Below, one piece after another: positions 44,324 through 52,434 of a stretch of DNA of 64,000 nucleotides. A program made the position numbers and the translations under genes. This DNA comes from RGIG2945 sp045540355 (lineage in GTDB: Bacteria > Bacillota > Clostridia > Oscillospirales > Acutalibacteraceae). The notes beneath the pieces are model-generated. The model saw only the letters and a program-made list of their open reading frames with translations, was not told where the DNA came from and did no database searches. The stretch lies in the NCBI GenBank assembly GCA_045540355.1, contig JAZQHB010000031.1, positions 7,395 through 71,394 on the forward strand, given 5' to 3'. Positions within the stretch are counted from its first letter, which is position 1. Every line of letters starts with the position of its first letter.

Positions 44324-44654
44324 GCTTAACACCCTCCCTGTCCACATTACGATAGAATGGCAAAATATCCTTAAATCTGTTAAACCTTTCGTTCGGCACC
44401 AAACACAATGACAATACAATGTCATTTTCAAGTCCTATATGAGAAACCCTTTCATACAGATTTCTTGTGTAACTGTTGACTTCCTCATCTGCAATATCAG
44501 CTAAAACCATAATATCAATATCCGACTCATTATCATAGTCACCTCTGGCATAAGAACCAAACAGTATAATCGACCTAAGCTTATTCGAAAGCAAAATTTC
44601 TGTCTGTAACTTTACTTCAGATAAAACTTTCTCAAGCTGATTTTCAGTACACAT
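44310..44654 (-). CDS. MNT-type minimal nucleotidyltransferase antitoxin
   Basis: 114 residues. Nucleotidyltransferase motif GSYARGDYDNESDIDI with the two metal-binding Asp, plus a later strand (IVLSLCLVP). The family AMPylates and neutralises HEPN toxins. Start at 44652-44654 with AAGGAGG upstream. Confidence 0.88.
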   Translation of the reverse strand: MCTENQLEKVLSEVKLQTEILLSNKLRSIILFGSYARGDYDNESDIDIMVLADIADEEVNSYTRNLYERVSHIGLENDIVLSLCLVPNERFNRFKDILPFYRNVDREGVKLAVR

Positions 44655-44789
44655 CTGCCATTCCTCCTTTCTGAAATTATTATATACCAAGCAAGAAATA
44701 AATGCAATAATTTTTACAGTCAAACAGCAAAGATTTCCCCTCACTTTTATGCTAAAACAAAATTTAAAATCCTGCAAGTAACTTACTAC

Positions 44790-45017
44790 TTACAGGATCT
44801 GTTTTCTCGGGTAAGCCTGTTTATCTTCCGTTATGCCTAAAAGATAATCCACGCTTGTATTATAAAAATATGCTAATTTTATCAGAACATCGGTCGGAAT
44901 ATCTCTTGTTCCGAGTTCATACCGTGAATAGCAGACTTGTGAGCAGTTCAGATAATCTGCCAAATCCTTTTGCTTCAAATCATTATCTTCACGAAGATTT
45001 CTTATCTGTGCGTACAT
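44790..45017 (-). CDS. XRE family transcriptional regulator
   Basis: 75 residues, a single XRE HTH (LKQKDLADYLNCSQVCYSRYE) with the common C-terminal tail VDYLLGI. Start at 45015-45017. It diverges from a membrane protein gene, and two near-identical palindromes lie in the shared control region. Confidence 0.88.
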   Translation of the reverse strand: MYAQIRNLREDNDLKQKDLADYLNCSQVCYSRYELGTRDIPTDVLIKLAYFYNTSVDYLLGITEDKQAYPRKQIL

Positions 45018-45040
45018 ACAATCACCGATATTATTATATC

Positions 45041-45086
45041 TAAACCAAATTGGTATATTGACATATAAACCAAAATGGTTTATAAT
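45041..45086. promoter_or_regulatory. Twin operators and plus-strand promoter between XRE and membrane protein genes
   Basis: Sites TAAACCAAATTGGTATA (45041-45057) and TAAACCAAAATGGTTTA (45066-45082). The second lies in the 17-bp spacer of TTGACA (45058-45063) / TATAAT (45081-45086). The first lies in front of a minus-strand TATAAT (45034-45039), so one regulator could shut both directions. Confidence 0.72.
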
Positions 45087-45149
45087 CACATTGTTACATA
45101 TAGTTTTGTTTATTATGTACTTAAGAAATTACAAATAAAGGAGATTGTT

Positions 45150-45809
45150 ATGGCTTTATTCAAAAAAGGTGCAGATGCACAAAATGTTTCACCTGCAACA
45201 CCCGCACAAAGACTCGAGGCAAAATACAACAGTGCAAGACATAACCTTTTGATTGTTATCGTTTTCACTCTTGTTAATATGGTAATCCTTTTAACCAACG
45301 GCGGAACATATTTCCTCTTTTCAGCATTCGTTCCGTATTATGTAACCGATTTGGGTATGTATCTTTGCAAAATGTATCCCGATGAATACTATGTGGGTTA
45401 CGAAAACTCACAATTTTTAGACAAATCGCTGATAGCCGTTTTCATCGCAATTGCAGCAGTCATTCTCGTTATGTATTTGTTAAGCTGGATTTTCTCGAAA
45501 AAAGGCCGTGTCGGTTGGTTGATTTTTGCACTTGTCTTCTTCGCACTCGACACAATCGCAATGTTCTTAATTGCAGGCATTACTTCTGATATGATTATCG
45601 ATGTCTTGTTCCACGCATGGGTTATATTCTATCTCGCAAGCGGTATACATGCTCACTTCAAACTCAAAAAGCTTCCTCCCGAAACAGAAGAAGTTGCTGA
45701 AGATGTTACTGTCTATCCCGAAGAAGTTCAGAATAACGCTCTCCCCACACAGGAAATCGCAGACTCCGTAAAAAAAGAAACAATCCTCAATGGCGAGGAA
45801 ATAAAATAA
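45150..45809 (+). CDS. Four-helix membrane protein controlled by XRE regulator
   Basis: 219 residues. Four membrane helices (about 32-50, 55-75, 98-118, 128-175 region) between a short N-terminal tail and an acidic C-terminal tail (EEVAEDVTVYPEEV). No family recognised. Start ATG 45150 after AAGGAG. It is divergent from a dedicated regulator, so conditional expression is likely. Confidence 0.7.
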   Translation: MALFKKGADAQNVSPATPAQRLEAKYNSARHNLLIVIVFTLVNMVILLTNGGTYFLFSAFVPYYVTDLGMYLCKMYPDEYYVGYENSQFLDKSLIAVFIAIAAVILVMYLLSWIFSKKGRVGWLIFALVFFALDTIAMFLIAGITSDMIIDVLFHAWVIFYLASGIHAHFKLKKLPPETEEVAEDVTVYPEEVQNNALPTQEIADSVKKETILNGEEIK

Positions 45810-45817
45810 GCTAAAAT

Positions 45818-45854
45818 CGGAACCCCGAGTATCGCTGATACTCGGGGATTTTCT
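45818..45854 (+). terminator. Terminator after membrane protein gene
   Basis: CCCCGAGTATC GCT GATACTCGGGG, perfect 11-bp stem. Confidence 0.85.
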
Positions 45855-45930
45855 ATATCTGAAATAAAATAGTGTAAAAATAGTGAAAAAATAGTGGAAT
45901 TTTTGAGTGCTGTTTGATGTAATACTTTTA

Positions 45931-47007
45931 TTATTTCCGCAAATAGCACCTTACCTGTTCGTCTTTAAAAAATAAATTTACAAATCGCTTTTTGAACTTT
46001 TTCGGATTTCTGCCTACCATAATTGACATAACAACAAACCATATCCATGAAAGTAAAATCAGTCCCATTATAATATTAAGTACCCAATATTCTTGTATAT
46101 GCAATTCTTTTGTATCATCAAAGCTCAGAACATAATTTCCGTTATACTCAATCGCCATTATTGAATTAAAGCTCTCTTCGTATTTGGAATGTATGTACTC
46201 CGAATATACAGTCACGTTTTTTTCTCCGTTACAGACAGCTTCAACGGCTTGTGTATCAAAAGTTCCGTCCGTAAATCTGATTTTATAGATCTGATTATCT
46301 TCTGACTTCAGAACAACTTCATCTCTCATTGCCTCACAGGATATAAAATTAACCTGTTCTTCACTTATTTCACTCAATATATTTATCGGAACTAAAGTAA
46401 GGTAAAGCACAAAAGCTACCAAACCGACAAGGCAGACAGAGACAAAAATATATGCAAATATAATGCCGGTTGAATCGTTAATGTTTCCGTTAAATATATC
46501 AAATTTTGATTTATATATTCTCGGCAGGGATTTTCTGTCGTGCATGGTATGGTACTTTTTCTTGACAAGGGTGATAAATTCTCTTCCGCCTACTGCAAAT
46601 TCATCTATCATCACTCTCCGCTTGCCGACATAAAGAATCTTTTCGTGCAAATTCTCTTTAATTGCTGTGACCCGGTCATAGGTGTATTTTCTTTTTATAC
46701 CGAAGAAGTTCTTATGAGTAAATCCGTCATCATCATAATAAATACGGCAATTTATAAATCCGATAATCATAGAGCCGCCGAGTAAAGAAAAAATGAAAAA
46801 CACGATTGAGAACACACGGAGTTCGTCCGAGAAAAGTAAAATGACGGAAAGAATAAGAAAAGGAAGCGTTCCGATAATTCCTATAATCAGTAAAAATTCA
46901 GACAAATGAACTATTCTCTTTTTAGGTTTTTTATTTTTAACACTCTGACGAATATTGCCCAGAATAATGTTGTTCAGTAAAGGAATTAGCCCGGGAATAC
47001 GACTCAT
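45931..47007 (-). CDS. Membrane protein of unknown function
   Basis: 358 residues. Two helices near the N-terminus (about 36-85), a soluble part resembling a bacterial PH-like fold (CRIYYDDDGFTHKNFFGIKR), another helix pair (about 184-210) and a final helix (310-330). GGTGGTG precedes the ATG. Function unknown. Confidence 0.65.
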   Translation of the reverse strand: MSRIPGLIPLLNNIILGNIRQSVKNKKPKKRIVHLSEFLLIIGIIGTLPFLILSVILLFSDELRVFSIVFFIFSLLGGSMIIGFINCRIYYDDDGFTHKNFFGIKRKYTYDRVTAIKENLHEKILYVGKRRVMIDEFAVGGREFITLVKKKYHTMHDRKSLPRIYKSKFDIFNGNINDSTGIIFAYIFVSVCLVGLVAFVLYLTLVPINILSEISEEQVNFISCEAMRDEVVLKSEDNQIYKIRFTDGTFDTQAVEAVCNGEKNVTVYSEYIHSKYEESFNSIMAIEYNGNYVLSFDDTKELHIQEYWVLNIIMGLILLSWIWFVVMSIMVGRNPKKFKKRFVNLFFKDEQVRCYLRK

Positions 47008-47091
47008 TATAACACCACCTGACAGATCATATCAATCGCATTGTACCATAAAAAATCCCTGAACACAACAAAAGAATTTACTGTGTATTAC

Positions 47092-47165
47092 TAAGTGCTA
47101 AACGAATGGTGTGTTTCACCAACACCCAATTATAACAGCGTCGCAGACCCTTCATTCTGCATTAA
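47092..47165. repeat. Word-arm element
   Basis: CTAAGTGCTAAACG words, a GTGT-type hairpin (GGTGTGTTTCACC) and the shared core TATAACAGCGTCGCAGACCC. Confidence 0.55.
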
Positions 47166-47176
47166 ACAAAAAATAA

Positions 47177-47207
47177 AAGGAACCGGCAATCCGATTCCTT
47201 TTGATTT
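47177..47207 (-). terminator. Terminator of the zinc-ribbon gene
   Basis: AAAAGGAACCGG and CCGATTCCTTTT stem with one mismatch, similar to the terminator at 43887. Confidence 0.7.
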
Positions 47208-47237
47208 TGTTTCGAAACAGTTTTTCCTTATGTGTAA

Positions 47238-47528
47238 TTACTCAGCTGCTTCTTCTGCTTCCTTCTGCTTTGCAAAGCATTCGGAGCAGTAAACAGGACG
47301 ATCCTCACGGGGTCTGAAGGGAACCTTTGCTACCTGACCGCATTCTGCACAGGTTGCTTCGAATAATTCACGCTCAACCTTGTTAGCGTTCTTTCTTGCA
47401 TCACGGCAGGGCTTGCAACGCTGGGGTTCGTTTACGAAACCTTTTTCTGCATAAAATTCCTGCTCGCCAGCTGTAAAGATAAATTCTTCTCCACATTCCT
47501 TACAGATGAGTGTTTTGTCTTCGTACAT
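47238..47528 (-). CDS. Zinc-ribbon protein (two CxxC pairs per half)
   Basis: 96 residues. Two zinc ribbons: CKECGEEF...CKPC (9-43) and CAECGQVA...CSECF (60-85), each the CxxC-x~n-CxxC type seen in small clostridial proteins. Acidic C-terminus. Start at 47526-47528 after GAGG. Possibly nucleic-acid binding; no defined function. Confidence 0.85.
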   Translation of the reverse strand: MYEDKTLICKECGEEFIFTAGEQEFYAEKGFVNEPQRCKPCRDARKNANKVERELFEATCAECGQVAKVPFRPREDRPVYCSECFAKQKEAEEAAE

Positions 47529-47557
47529 GATTTTACCTCGCTTGAATAATGTATTTT

Positions 47558-47622
47558 TGCCCTCGTACGGACTCGCACCGCACACCTTTGGATAAACAAC
47601 GCTCTACTATAAGCTACCGGGC
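47558..47622 (-). other. tRNA-like sequence, probably a remnant
   Basis: On the minus strand GCCC...GGGC ends enclose a D-arm-like GTAGCTTATAGTAGAGC and a T-arm-like GTGCGG TGCGAGT CCGTAC. Four acceptor pairs form, but the anticodon stem does not. I do not call it a functional tRNA. Confidence 0.4.
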
Positions 47623-47633
47623 ATATAGAGTTT

Positions 47634-48176
47634 TTACCTGAGCTTACGCCGAATTCTTTGCAAAGCATTGTCAATCGATTTTGCCGTGCAACCGAGTTTT
47701 TGAGAGATAGAATTATAGCTAAACCCGCCAAGGTAAAGTTTGAGCACTTCAAGCTCAAAGTCGGAAAGCTTTTCACGGAACTCGTCAGCAAGGTTGTTGC
47801 TCTGTTCCCGATTCGACCAGATATCTTGGGGGTCTGAGGAAAAATCGGGGATGACATCCGAAAGGACATCAACCGTAAAACTGTTTTGCCGAGAAAGAGA
47901 TTTGATAGCGTTCATAATACGGTTTCTGACACAGACCGAAGCAAATGTTGAAAACTTTGCACCCTTGCTATTATCATAACCGTAAATTGCGGAAAGTAAT
48001 CCGAACATACCTTCCTGTGCTAAATCTTCGACCTCAAACCGTTCGGAGAGGTCGCAAGCGATGGAATTGACCATCGGAGAAAACCGTACAATAAGCTCCG
48101 CCGTTGCATTTTCATCCCCGACCTTGGCTTTTTCGACAAGCTCTTCGGGAGAAAAACCGCTGAAATCTTGATACAA
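47634..48176 (-). CDS. Sigma-70 family factor, SigH/Spo0H-like
   Basis: 180 residues from TTG (48174-48176), seven bases after GAGG. Region 2 (EVEDLAQEGMFGLLSAIYGYD with FSTFASVCVRNRI) and region 4 (SYNSISQKLGCTAKSIDNALQR) are clear. Size and pattern match SigH, the early-sporulation and transition-state factor. Single-gene unit with a good promoter. Confidence 0.85.
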   Translation of the reverse strand: MYQDFSGFSPEELVEKAKVGDENATAELIVRFSPMVNSIACDLSERFEVEDLAQEGMFGLLSAIYGYDNSKGAKFSTFASVCVRNRIMNAIKSLSRQNSFTVDVLSDVIPDFSSDPQDIWSNREQSNNLADEFREKLSDFELEVLKLYLGGFSYNSISQKLGCTAKSIDNALQRIRRKLR

Positions 48177-48206
48177 GAGAACACCTCGCTTATAAAGTAC
48201 AGTAAT

Positions 48207-48235
48207 ATAGTACAATATTGTCATAAATTTGTCAA
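48207..48235 (-). promoter_or_regulatory. Promoter of the SigH-like gene
   Basis: Minus strand TTGACA, 17-bp spacer, TACTAT. Confidence 0.65.
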
Positions 48236-48315
48236 GCGTTTTTTGCGATTTTTCACAAAATTGCATTTTTCTCGACTTTTTTATGTAAATTTTTTATGAA
48301 TAAGAATTCAAAAAT

Positions 48316-48362
48316 CGGGCAAATTAAGATATATCGACTGCATATCTTATACAAATTGCCCG
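48316..48362 (-). terminator. Terminator of mtnN
   Basis: CGGGCAA and TTGCCCG outer stem with an inner AAGATAT/ATATCTT stem, followed by T on the minus strand. Confidence 0.75.
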
Positions 48363-48376
48363 ACTTTATGCAAATT

Positions 48377-49060
48377 TTAAACAAGTGAATTTATCATCAT
48401 GCTGAGGATTTCAGAGAAGCATTTATCGCACGAATTGTTCATTTCGTGATAATCTTCAGCAGCGGAGTCCTCGCTGTCATCGGAAATTTTACGAACACTT
48501 ATAAAATCAACATCGCATCTCTTGCATACGCTTGCAATTGCGGCAGATTCCATATCAAAAGCAAAAATACCAAAGTGCTCATAATATTTTTTCTTCAGAT
48601 TATTGTCCGTGAGGAACATATCACCGCAACCCAAAGGTACTGCTGGTGCATCAGCAAAAACTTCTTTTGCAATTGCCAACAATTTATCCGATGCTTCATA
48701 GACATAGTCCTGACCGGGTTTTTCGCCGAGCTTATAGCCTATCGCAGTAAGGTCGAAGTCACATTCGACATAGCTTGAGCCTATGACGATATCACCGCGT
48801 CTTAATTTGTGTACCGCACCCGAATATCCCGTATTGAGAATAATGTCAACCTTTTTCTCCCAAATCAAAAATGAGGTTGCAAATGTAATATTTACTTTAC
48901 CGATAAGTCCCAGAACCGCATAGATCTCTTTATCTTCCAATGTTATTTTAACACTTTCAAGACCGTAGAGCTTTTCAGAAATAACTTCTCCTGTATCCCA
49001 ATGAGCCATAAAAGCTTCAAATTCTTTTTCGTCAGCAATAACAACACCGATTTTTGTCAT
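48377..49060 (-). CDS. mtnN: 5'-methylthioadenosine/S-adenosylhomocysteine nucleosidase
   Basis: 227 residues. Cleaves MTA and SAH to adenine and thioribose derivatives, recycling methyl-transfer by-products and feeding autoinducer-2 synthesis. Seen: IGVVIADEKEFEAF, NTGYSGAVHKLRRGDIVIG, and FDMESAAIASVC with the ribose-binding Glu. Start at 49058-49060. Confidence 0.88.
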   Translation of the reverse strand: MTKIGVVIADEKEFEAFMAHWDTGEVISEKLYGLESVKITLEDKEIYAVLGLIGKVNITFATSFLIWEKKVDIILNTGYSGAVHKLRRGDIVIGSSYVECDFDLTAIGYKLGEKPGQDYVYEASDKLLAIAKEVFADAPAVPLGCGDMFLTDNNLKKKYYEHFGIFAFDMESAAIASVCKRCDVDFISVRKISDDSEDSAAEDYHEMNNSCDKCFSEILSMMINSLV

Positions 49061-49294
49061 GAACAACACTTTCCTTTTCTTGTTTTGTATATATACATTA
49101 TATTATACATTCCGTTCTGTGTCAATTTGAAGTATCCGGCATAGTATGATTTTGGGAGTTAAAAAGATAAGCACATCGGTCAGATAGTGGCAGAAATGCC
49201 CGTGGGGAGCTTGACGGCAACGAGGTGCATTATATAAGACGGAAGCTGTTTTTTGCAAAAAAAGCAGCTTCAAAAAATTTTTTTCAAAAAACTG

Positions 49295-49323
49295 TTGACA
49301 AATCGGAAAGTATATAATATAAT
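49295..49323 (+). promoter_or_regulatory. tRNA operon promoter
   Basis: TTGACA, 17-bp spacer, TATAAT, about 31 bp before tRNA-Met. A GAAGCTG/CAGCTTC hairpin (49240-49271) sits just upstream. Confidence 0.8.
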
Positions 49324-49354
49324 AATGGAGCTTCGTTTGGGGCGGAACAGACAT

Positions 49355-49431
49355 GGCGGTATAGCTCAGTTGGCTAGAGCATTCGGTTCATACCCGGAGT
49401 GTCGTTGGTTCAAGTCCAACTACCGCTACCA
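49355..49431 (+). tRNA. tRNA-Met (CAT), elongator type
   Basis: 77 nt including encoded CCA. Anticodon loop TTCATAC, D-arm GCTCAGTTGGCTAGAGC, T-arm GTTGG TTCAAGT CCAAC. First pair is G-T rather than the C-A of initiator tRNA. Confidence 0.95.
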
Positions 49432-49446
49432 ACATTTTGAATATTC

Positions 49447-49521
49447 GGCCCGGTGGTCAAGAGGTTAAGACACCGCCCTTTCACGGCGGTAACACGAGTT
49501 CGATTCTCGTCCGGGTCACCA
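49447..49521 (+). tRNA. tRNA-Glu (TTC)
   Basis: 75 nt including encoded CCA. Anticodon loop CTTTCAC in stem CCGCC/GGCGG; T-arm ACGAG TTCGATT CTCGT. Cotranscribed with tRNA-Met. Confidence 0.96.
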
Positions 49522-49558
49522 AACATAAAGGCATCGCGTAGCGGTGCCTTTATGTTTG
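49521..49558 (+). terminator. Terminator-like hairpin after tRNA-Glu
   Basis: AAACATAAAGGCA and TGCCTTTATGTTT arms extended by (T/C)CGC, loop GTA. Confidence 0.75.
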
Positions 49559-49559
49559 T

Positions 49560-49737
49560 GTTTGTGTCCGCAGGACACAACGGCGTTTGCGTGAATACGC
49601 AACTTCATTTGACCGTGTTCGTTCAACATCATTCCGCTTCTGCGGCACAAAACGATGTTGCTTAAAAGCAAACGGAATTGTGCTTTGCACAAACGATGTG
49701 GGCACAGCCCAACGATGTTGCACTTCGTGCAAATGTA
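49560..49737. repeat. Array of micro-hairpins with ACGATG spacers
   Basis: At least seven short palindromes in a row: TGTGTCC GCA GGACACA, TTGCGT GAAT ACGCAA, CCGC TTCT GCGG, TTGCTT AA AAGCAA, TTGTGC TTT GCACAA, TGGGC ACA GCCCA, TTGCAC TTC GTGCAA. Many are separated by ACGATG or close variants. Confidence 0.75.
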
Positions 49738-49753
49738 TGGTATTATTTAACTC

Positions 49754-49792
49754 AATATAAATCCTCGGAGGTCACGCTATGATTTCAACACA
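49754..49792 (+). repeat. 39-bp direct repeat, left copy (5' end of ABC-F gene)
   Basis: Identical to 50648-50686. Contains ribosome site CGGAGG, ATG and the first four codons of the ABC-F gene. From its ATG a 10-codon leader runs to a TGA that overlaps the KilA-N ATG. Confidence 0.95.
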
Positions 49793-49807
49793 AAGGAGAA
49801 AAATCAG

Positions 49808-50644
49808 ATGAAAGCCACTATAAACGCGAACGGTACAGAAATCACTGTTATTTCAAACGGTACAGAAAATGATTTTATATCTCTTACTGATATCGCCAGA
49901 TATAAAAGTGATGAACCTAAAGATGTTGTAAAAAACTGGATGCGTTCAAAAGAAACAATAGAATTTTTAGGTTTGTGGGAAAAACTTAACAACCCGGATT
50001 TTAAAGGGGTCGAATTCGACGCCTTTAAAAATGAAGCAGGCTCTAATTCTTTTACTCTTTCTCCTCAAAAGTGGATTGAAGCAACAAATGCAATCGGTAT
50101 TATTTCCAAATCAGGACGAGGCGGAGGAACTTATGCCCATAAAGACATAGCTTTTGAATTTGCTTCATGGGTATCTGCCGAGTTCAAGCTTTACATTATC
50201 AAGGATTATCAGCGGTTAAAAACAGATGAAAACAGCCATCTGTCCCTTGATTGGAACATCAACCGTACCATCTCCAAAATAAATTACAGAATACACACAG
50301 ATGCGATAAAAGATAATCTCATTCCAATAAATATTTCCTCTGTGCAACAGGGAATAACTTATGCGAACGAAGCAGAACTTTTAAATATGGCATTGTTCGG
50401 AAAAACATCAAAAGAATGGCGAAAAGAAAATCCAAAACTGACAGGAAACATTCGAGATTATGCAACAATTCATCAGCTGATTATACTGTCAAACCTTGAA
50501 AGCATAAATGCTGAATTTATTAAGCAAGGCCTTTCACAAAAAGAGAGGCTCTTAAAGCTTAACAAAATTGCGATAGAACAAGCAAACTCACTCTTAAAAA
50601 CTAATACAGTCAATAAACTTAAACCACATAACGACAAAAAGTAA
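49808..50644 (+). CDS. KilA-N domain protein
   Basis: 278 residues. N-terminal KilA-N DNA-binding domain (about 1-145: FISLTDIARYK, VVKNWMRSKETIEFL, WIEATNAIGIISKSGRGGGTYAHKDIAFEFASW), then a helical C-terminal half of unknown role. Such genes are typical of phages and mobile elements. Its start overlaps the stop of a short leader formed by the duplicated ABC-F start (ATGA), with AAAGGAG 11 bases upstream. Flanked by 39-bp direct repeats, so it is an insertion. Confidence 0.88.
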   Translation: MKATINANGTEITVISNGTENDFISLTDIARYKSDEPKDVVKNWMRSKETIEFLGLWEKLNNPDFKGVEFDAFKNEAGSNSFTLSPQKWIEATNAIGIISKSGRGGGTYAHKDIAFEFASWVSAEFKLYIIKDYQRLKTDENSHLSLDWNINRTISKINYRIHTDAIKDNLIPINISSVQQGITYANEAELLNMALFGKTSKEWRKENPKLTGNIRDYATIHQLIILSNLESINAEFIKQGLSQKERLLKLNKIAIEQANSLLKTNTVNKLKPHNDKK

Positions 50645-50647
50645 CTT

Positions 50648-50686
50648 AATATAAATCCTCGGAGGTCACGCTATGATTTCAACACA
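50648..50686 (+). repeat. 39-bp direct repeat, right copy (functional ABC-F start)
   Basis: Same 39 bp as 49754-49792, with period 894 bp. Supplies the ribosome site and start codon of the intact ABC-F gene. Confidence 0.95.
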
Positions 50687-52256
50687 CAATGTCGGTCTGC
50701 AGTACGGCGGTCGTACTTTATTTGAGCACGCAGACACAATGTTCACAAAAGGTAACTGCTACGGACTTATCGGTGCAAACGGTGCAGGTAAATCCACATT
50801 TTTAAAAATTCTTTCGGGTGAGATTGAACCCAACAAGGGTGAGGTCGTAATCACTCCCGGTGAGAGAATGTCTGTTTTGAAGCAGGACCACTTTGCTTTT
50901 GACGAATATGATGTAATCCGCACGGTGCTTATGGGTAACGAAAAGCTCTGTGAGATTATTGATGAAAAAGAAGCACTCTACAACAAACCCGATTTCACGG
51001 AAGAAGACGGTCTGAGAGTCAGTGAGCTTGAAGAGGAATTTGCCGAAATGGACGGTTGGTCAGCTGAAAGTGATGCAGAAATCCTTCTCAACGGTTTAGG
51101 TGTCACCAACGAATACCATTATATGCAGATGAAAGACCTGCCCAACGACTTAAAGGTCAAGGTGCTTTTGGCACAGGCTCTTTTCGGCAATCCCGATATA
51201 CTTTTAATGGACGAGCCTACAAACCATCTCAACATTGAAGCAATCCGTTGGCTTGAGGAGTTTTTAATTGACCTCGACAGTACGGTCATAGTTGTATCGC
51301 ATGACAGACACTTTTTAAATAAGGTATGCACTCATATCGTTGACATCGACTTCGGTAAGATTTCAACATTTGTCGGAAACTATGACTTCTGGTACGAATA
51401 TACACAGATGGCACAAAGACAGTTGAGAGAACAGAACAAAAAAGCCGAGCAGAAAATCAAGGAATTGCAGGAATTTATCGCTCGATTCAGTGCAAACGCT
51501 TCAAAGTCAAAACAGGCAACAAGCCGTAAGAGGATGCTTGAAAACATCAATATTGAGGAAATGCCCGTATCATCAAGACGCTTTCCGTTTGTCGCTTTCA
51601 AGCCTGACAGAGAGGTCGGCAATGAGGTGCTTGAGGTCAAAAACCTTTCAAAAACCGTCGGCGGCAGAAAAGTGCTTGACAATATAAGCTTTACAATCAA
51701 GCCGAGAGAAAAAGTCGCGTTTGTCGGCACCGATGCGGTTGCAAAGACTACACTTTTCAAAATTCTTATGGGTGAAGAAGAACCCGATGAAGGCACATTC
51801 AAATGGGGCGTAACAACTTCTCAATCATATTTCCCGTCAGATAACTCCGCATTTTTTGACGGTGTTGAAGATAACCTCATGGACTGGATAAGAAGATACT
51901 CCGATTTGGTTTTTGAAACAGATGTCAGAGGCTGGTTGGGTCGTATAATGTTCTCGGGCGAAGAAGCAACAAAGAAAGCAAAGATCTTGTCCGGTGGTGA
52001 GAGAGTCCGTTGTATGCTCTGTAAGATGATGTTATCGGGTGCAAATGTCCTGATTTTAGACGAGCCTACTAACCACCTCGATTTGGAGTCAATCACCTCA
52101 CTCAACAACGGTCTGATAGATTTCAAAGAAACCGTTCTTTTCACTTCTCACGACCATCAGTTTGTCGGTACAATCGCAAACAGAATCATTGATGTCACAA
52201 CAGGCAGCTTCTACGATAAAGAAATTACCTATGATGAATATCTTGACTCTTTTTGA
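50673..52256 (+). CDS. ABC-F family ATPase
   Basis: 527 residues, two ABC domains and no membrane part. ABC-F proteins act on the ribosome. Domain 1: Walker A GANGAGKSTFLK, Walker B ILLMDEPTNHLNIEA. Domain 2: LSGGERVRCMLCK, VLILDEPTNHLDLE. The second Walker A reads GTDAVAKTT, lacking the usual Gly before Lys, as I recall for YbiT/YkpA-type members. The KilA-N insertion leaves it intact. Confidence 0.92.
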   Translation: MISTHNVGLQYGGRTLFEHADTMFTKGNCYGLIGANGAGKSTFLKILSGEIEPNKGEVVITPGERMSVLKQDHFAFDEYDVIRTVLMGNEKLCEIIDEKEALYNKPDFTEEDGLRVSELEEEFAEMDGWSAESDAEILLNGLGVTNEYHYMQMKDLPNDLKVKVLLAQALFGNPDILLMDEPTNHLNIEAIRWLEEFLIDLDSTVIVVSHDRHFLNKVCTHIVDIDFGKISTFVGNYDFWYEYTQMAQRQLREQNKKAEQKIKELQEFIARFSANASKSKQATSRKRMLENINIEEMPVSSRRFPFVAFKPDREVGNEVLEVKNLSKTVGGRKVLDNISFTIKPREKVAFVGTDAVAKTTLFKILMGEEEPDEGTFKWGVTTSQSYFPSDNSAFFDGVEDNLMDWIRRYSDLVFETDVRGWLGRIMFSGEEATKKAKILSGGERVRCMLCKMMLSGANVLILDEPTNHLDLESITSLNNGLIDFKETVLFTSHDHQFVGTIANRIIDVTTGSFYDKEITYDEYLDSF

Positions 52257-52340
52257 ATGCAGAATGCAAAATTCAGAATGCAGAATTTGGATTTTTGATA
52301 AAGATAAACTTTCGTGCATTAAAAGTACTCTTTAGAAAAA
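52257..52340. repeat. Word-arm fragment
   Basis: ATGCAGAATGCAAAATTCAGA words directly after the ABC-F stop codon, without the hairpin core. Confidence 0.5.
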
Positions 52341-52369
52341 AGTATGGACGATTTAAAAATTGTAAAAAA

Positions 52370-52403
52370 ATACATTGCAATGTATAAAATTATGTGATAT
52401 TAT
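52370..52403 (+). promoter_or_regulatory. Promoter with perfect palindrome, amino-acid ABC operon
   Basis: ATACATTGCAATGTAT (52370-52385) is a perfect 16-bp palindrome overlapping -35 TTGCAA (52375-52380), with 17-bp spacer and -10 TATTAT (52398-52403). A repressor site is likely. Confidence 0.65.
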
Positions 52404-52434
52404 AAGTTTACAAAAATTTTTGGAGGGAATTAAA

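Noticed and set aside
47558..47622. Functional tRNA gene
   Set aside because: No paired anticodon stem and only four acceptor pairs.
49560..49737. CRISPR array
   Set aside because: The repeated words are 6 bp and the intervening units are palindromes of unequal length; no cas genes nearby.
51700..51740. Inactivating mutation in the second Walker A of the ABC-F protein
   Set aside because: A degenerate second P-loop is, to my knowledge, normal in this ABC-F subgroup; the rest of the domain is intact.
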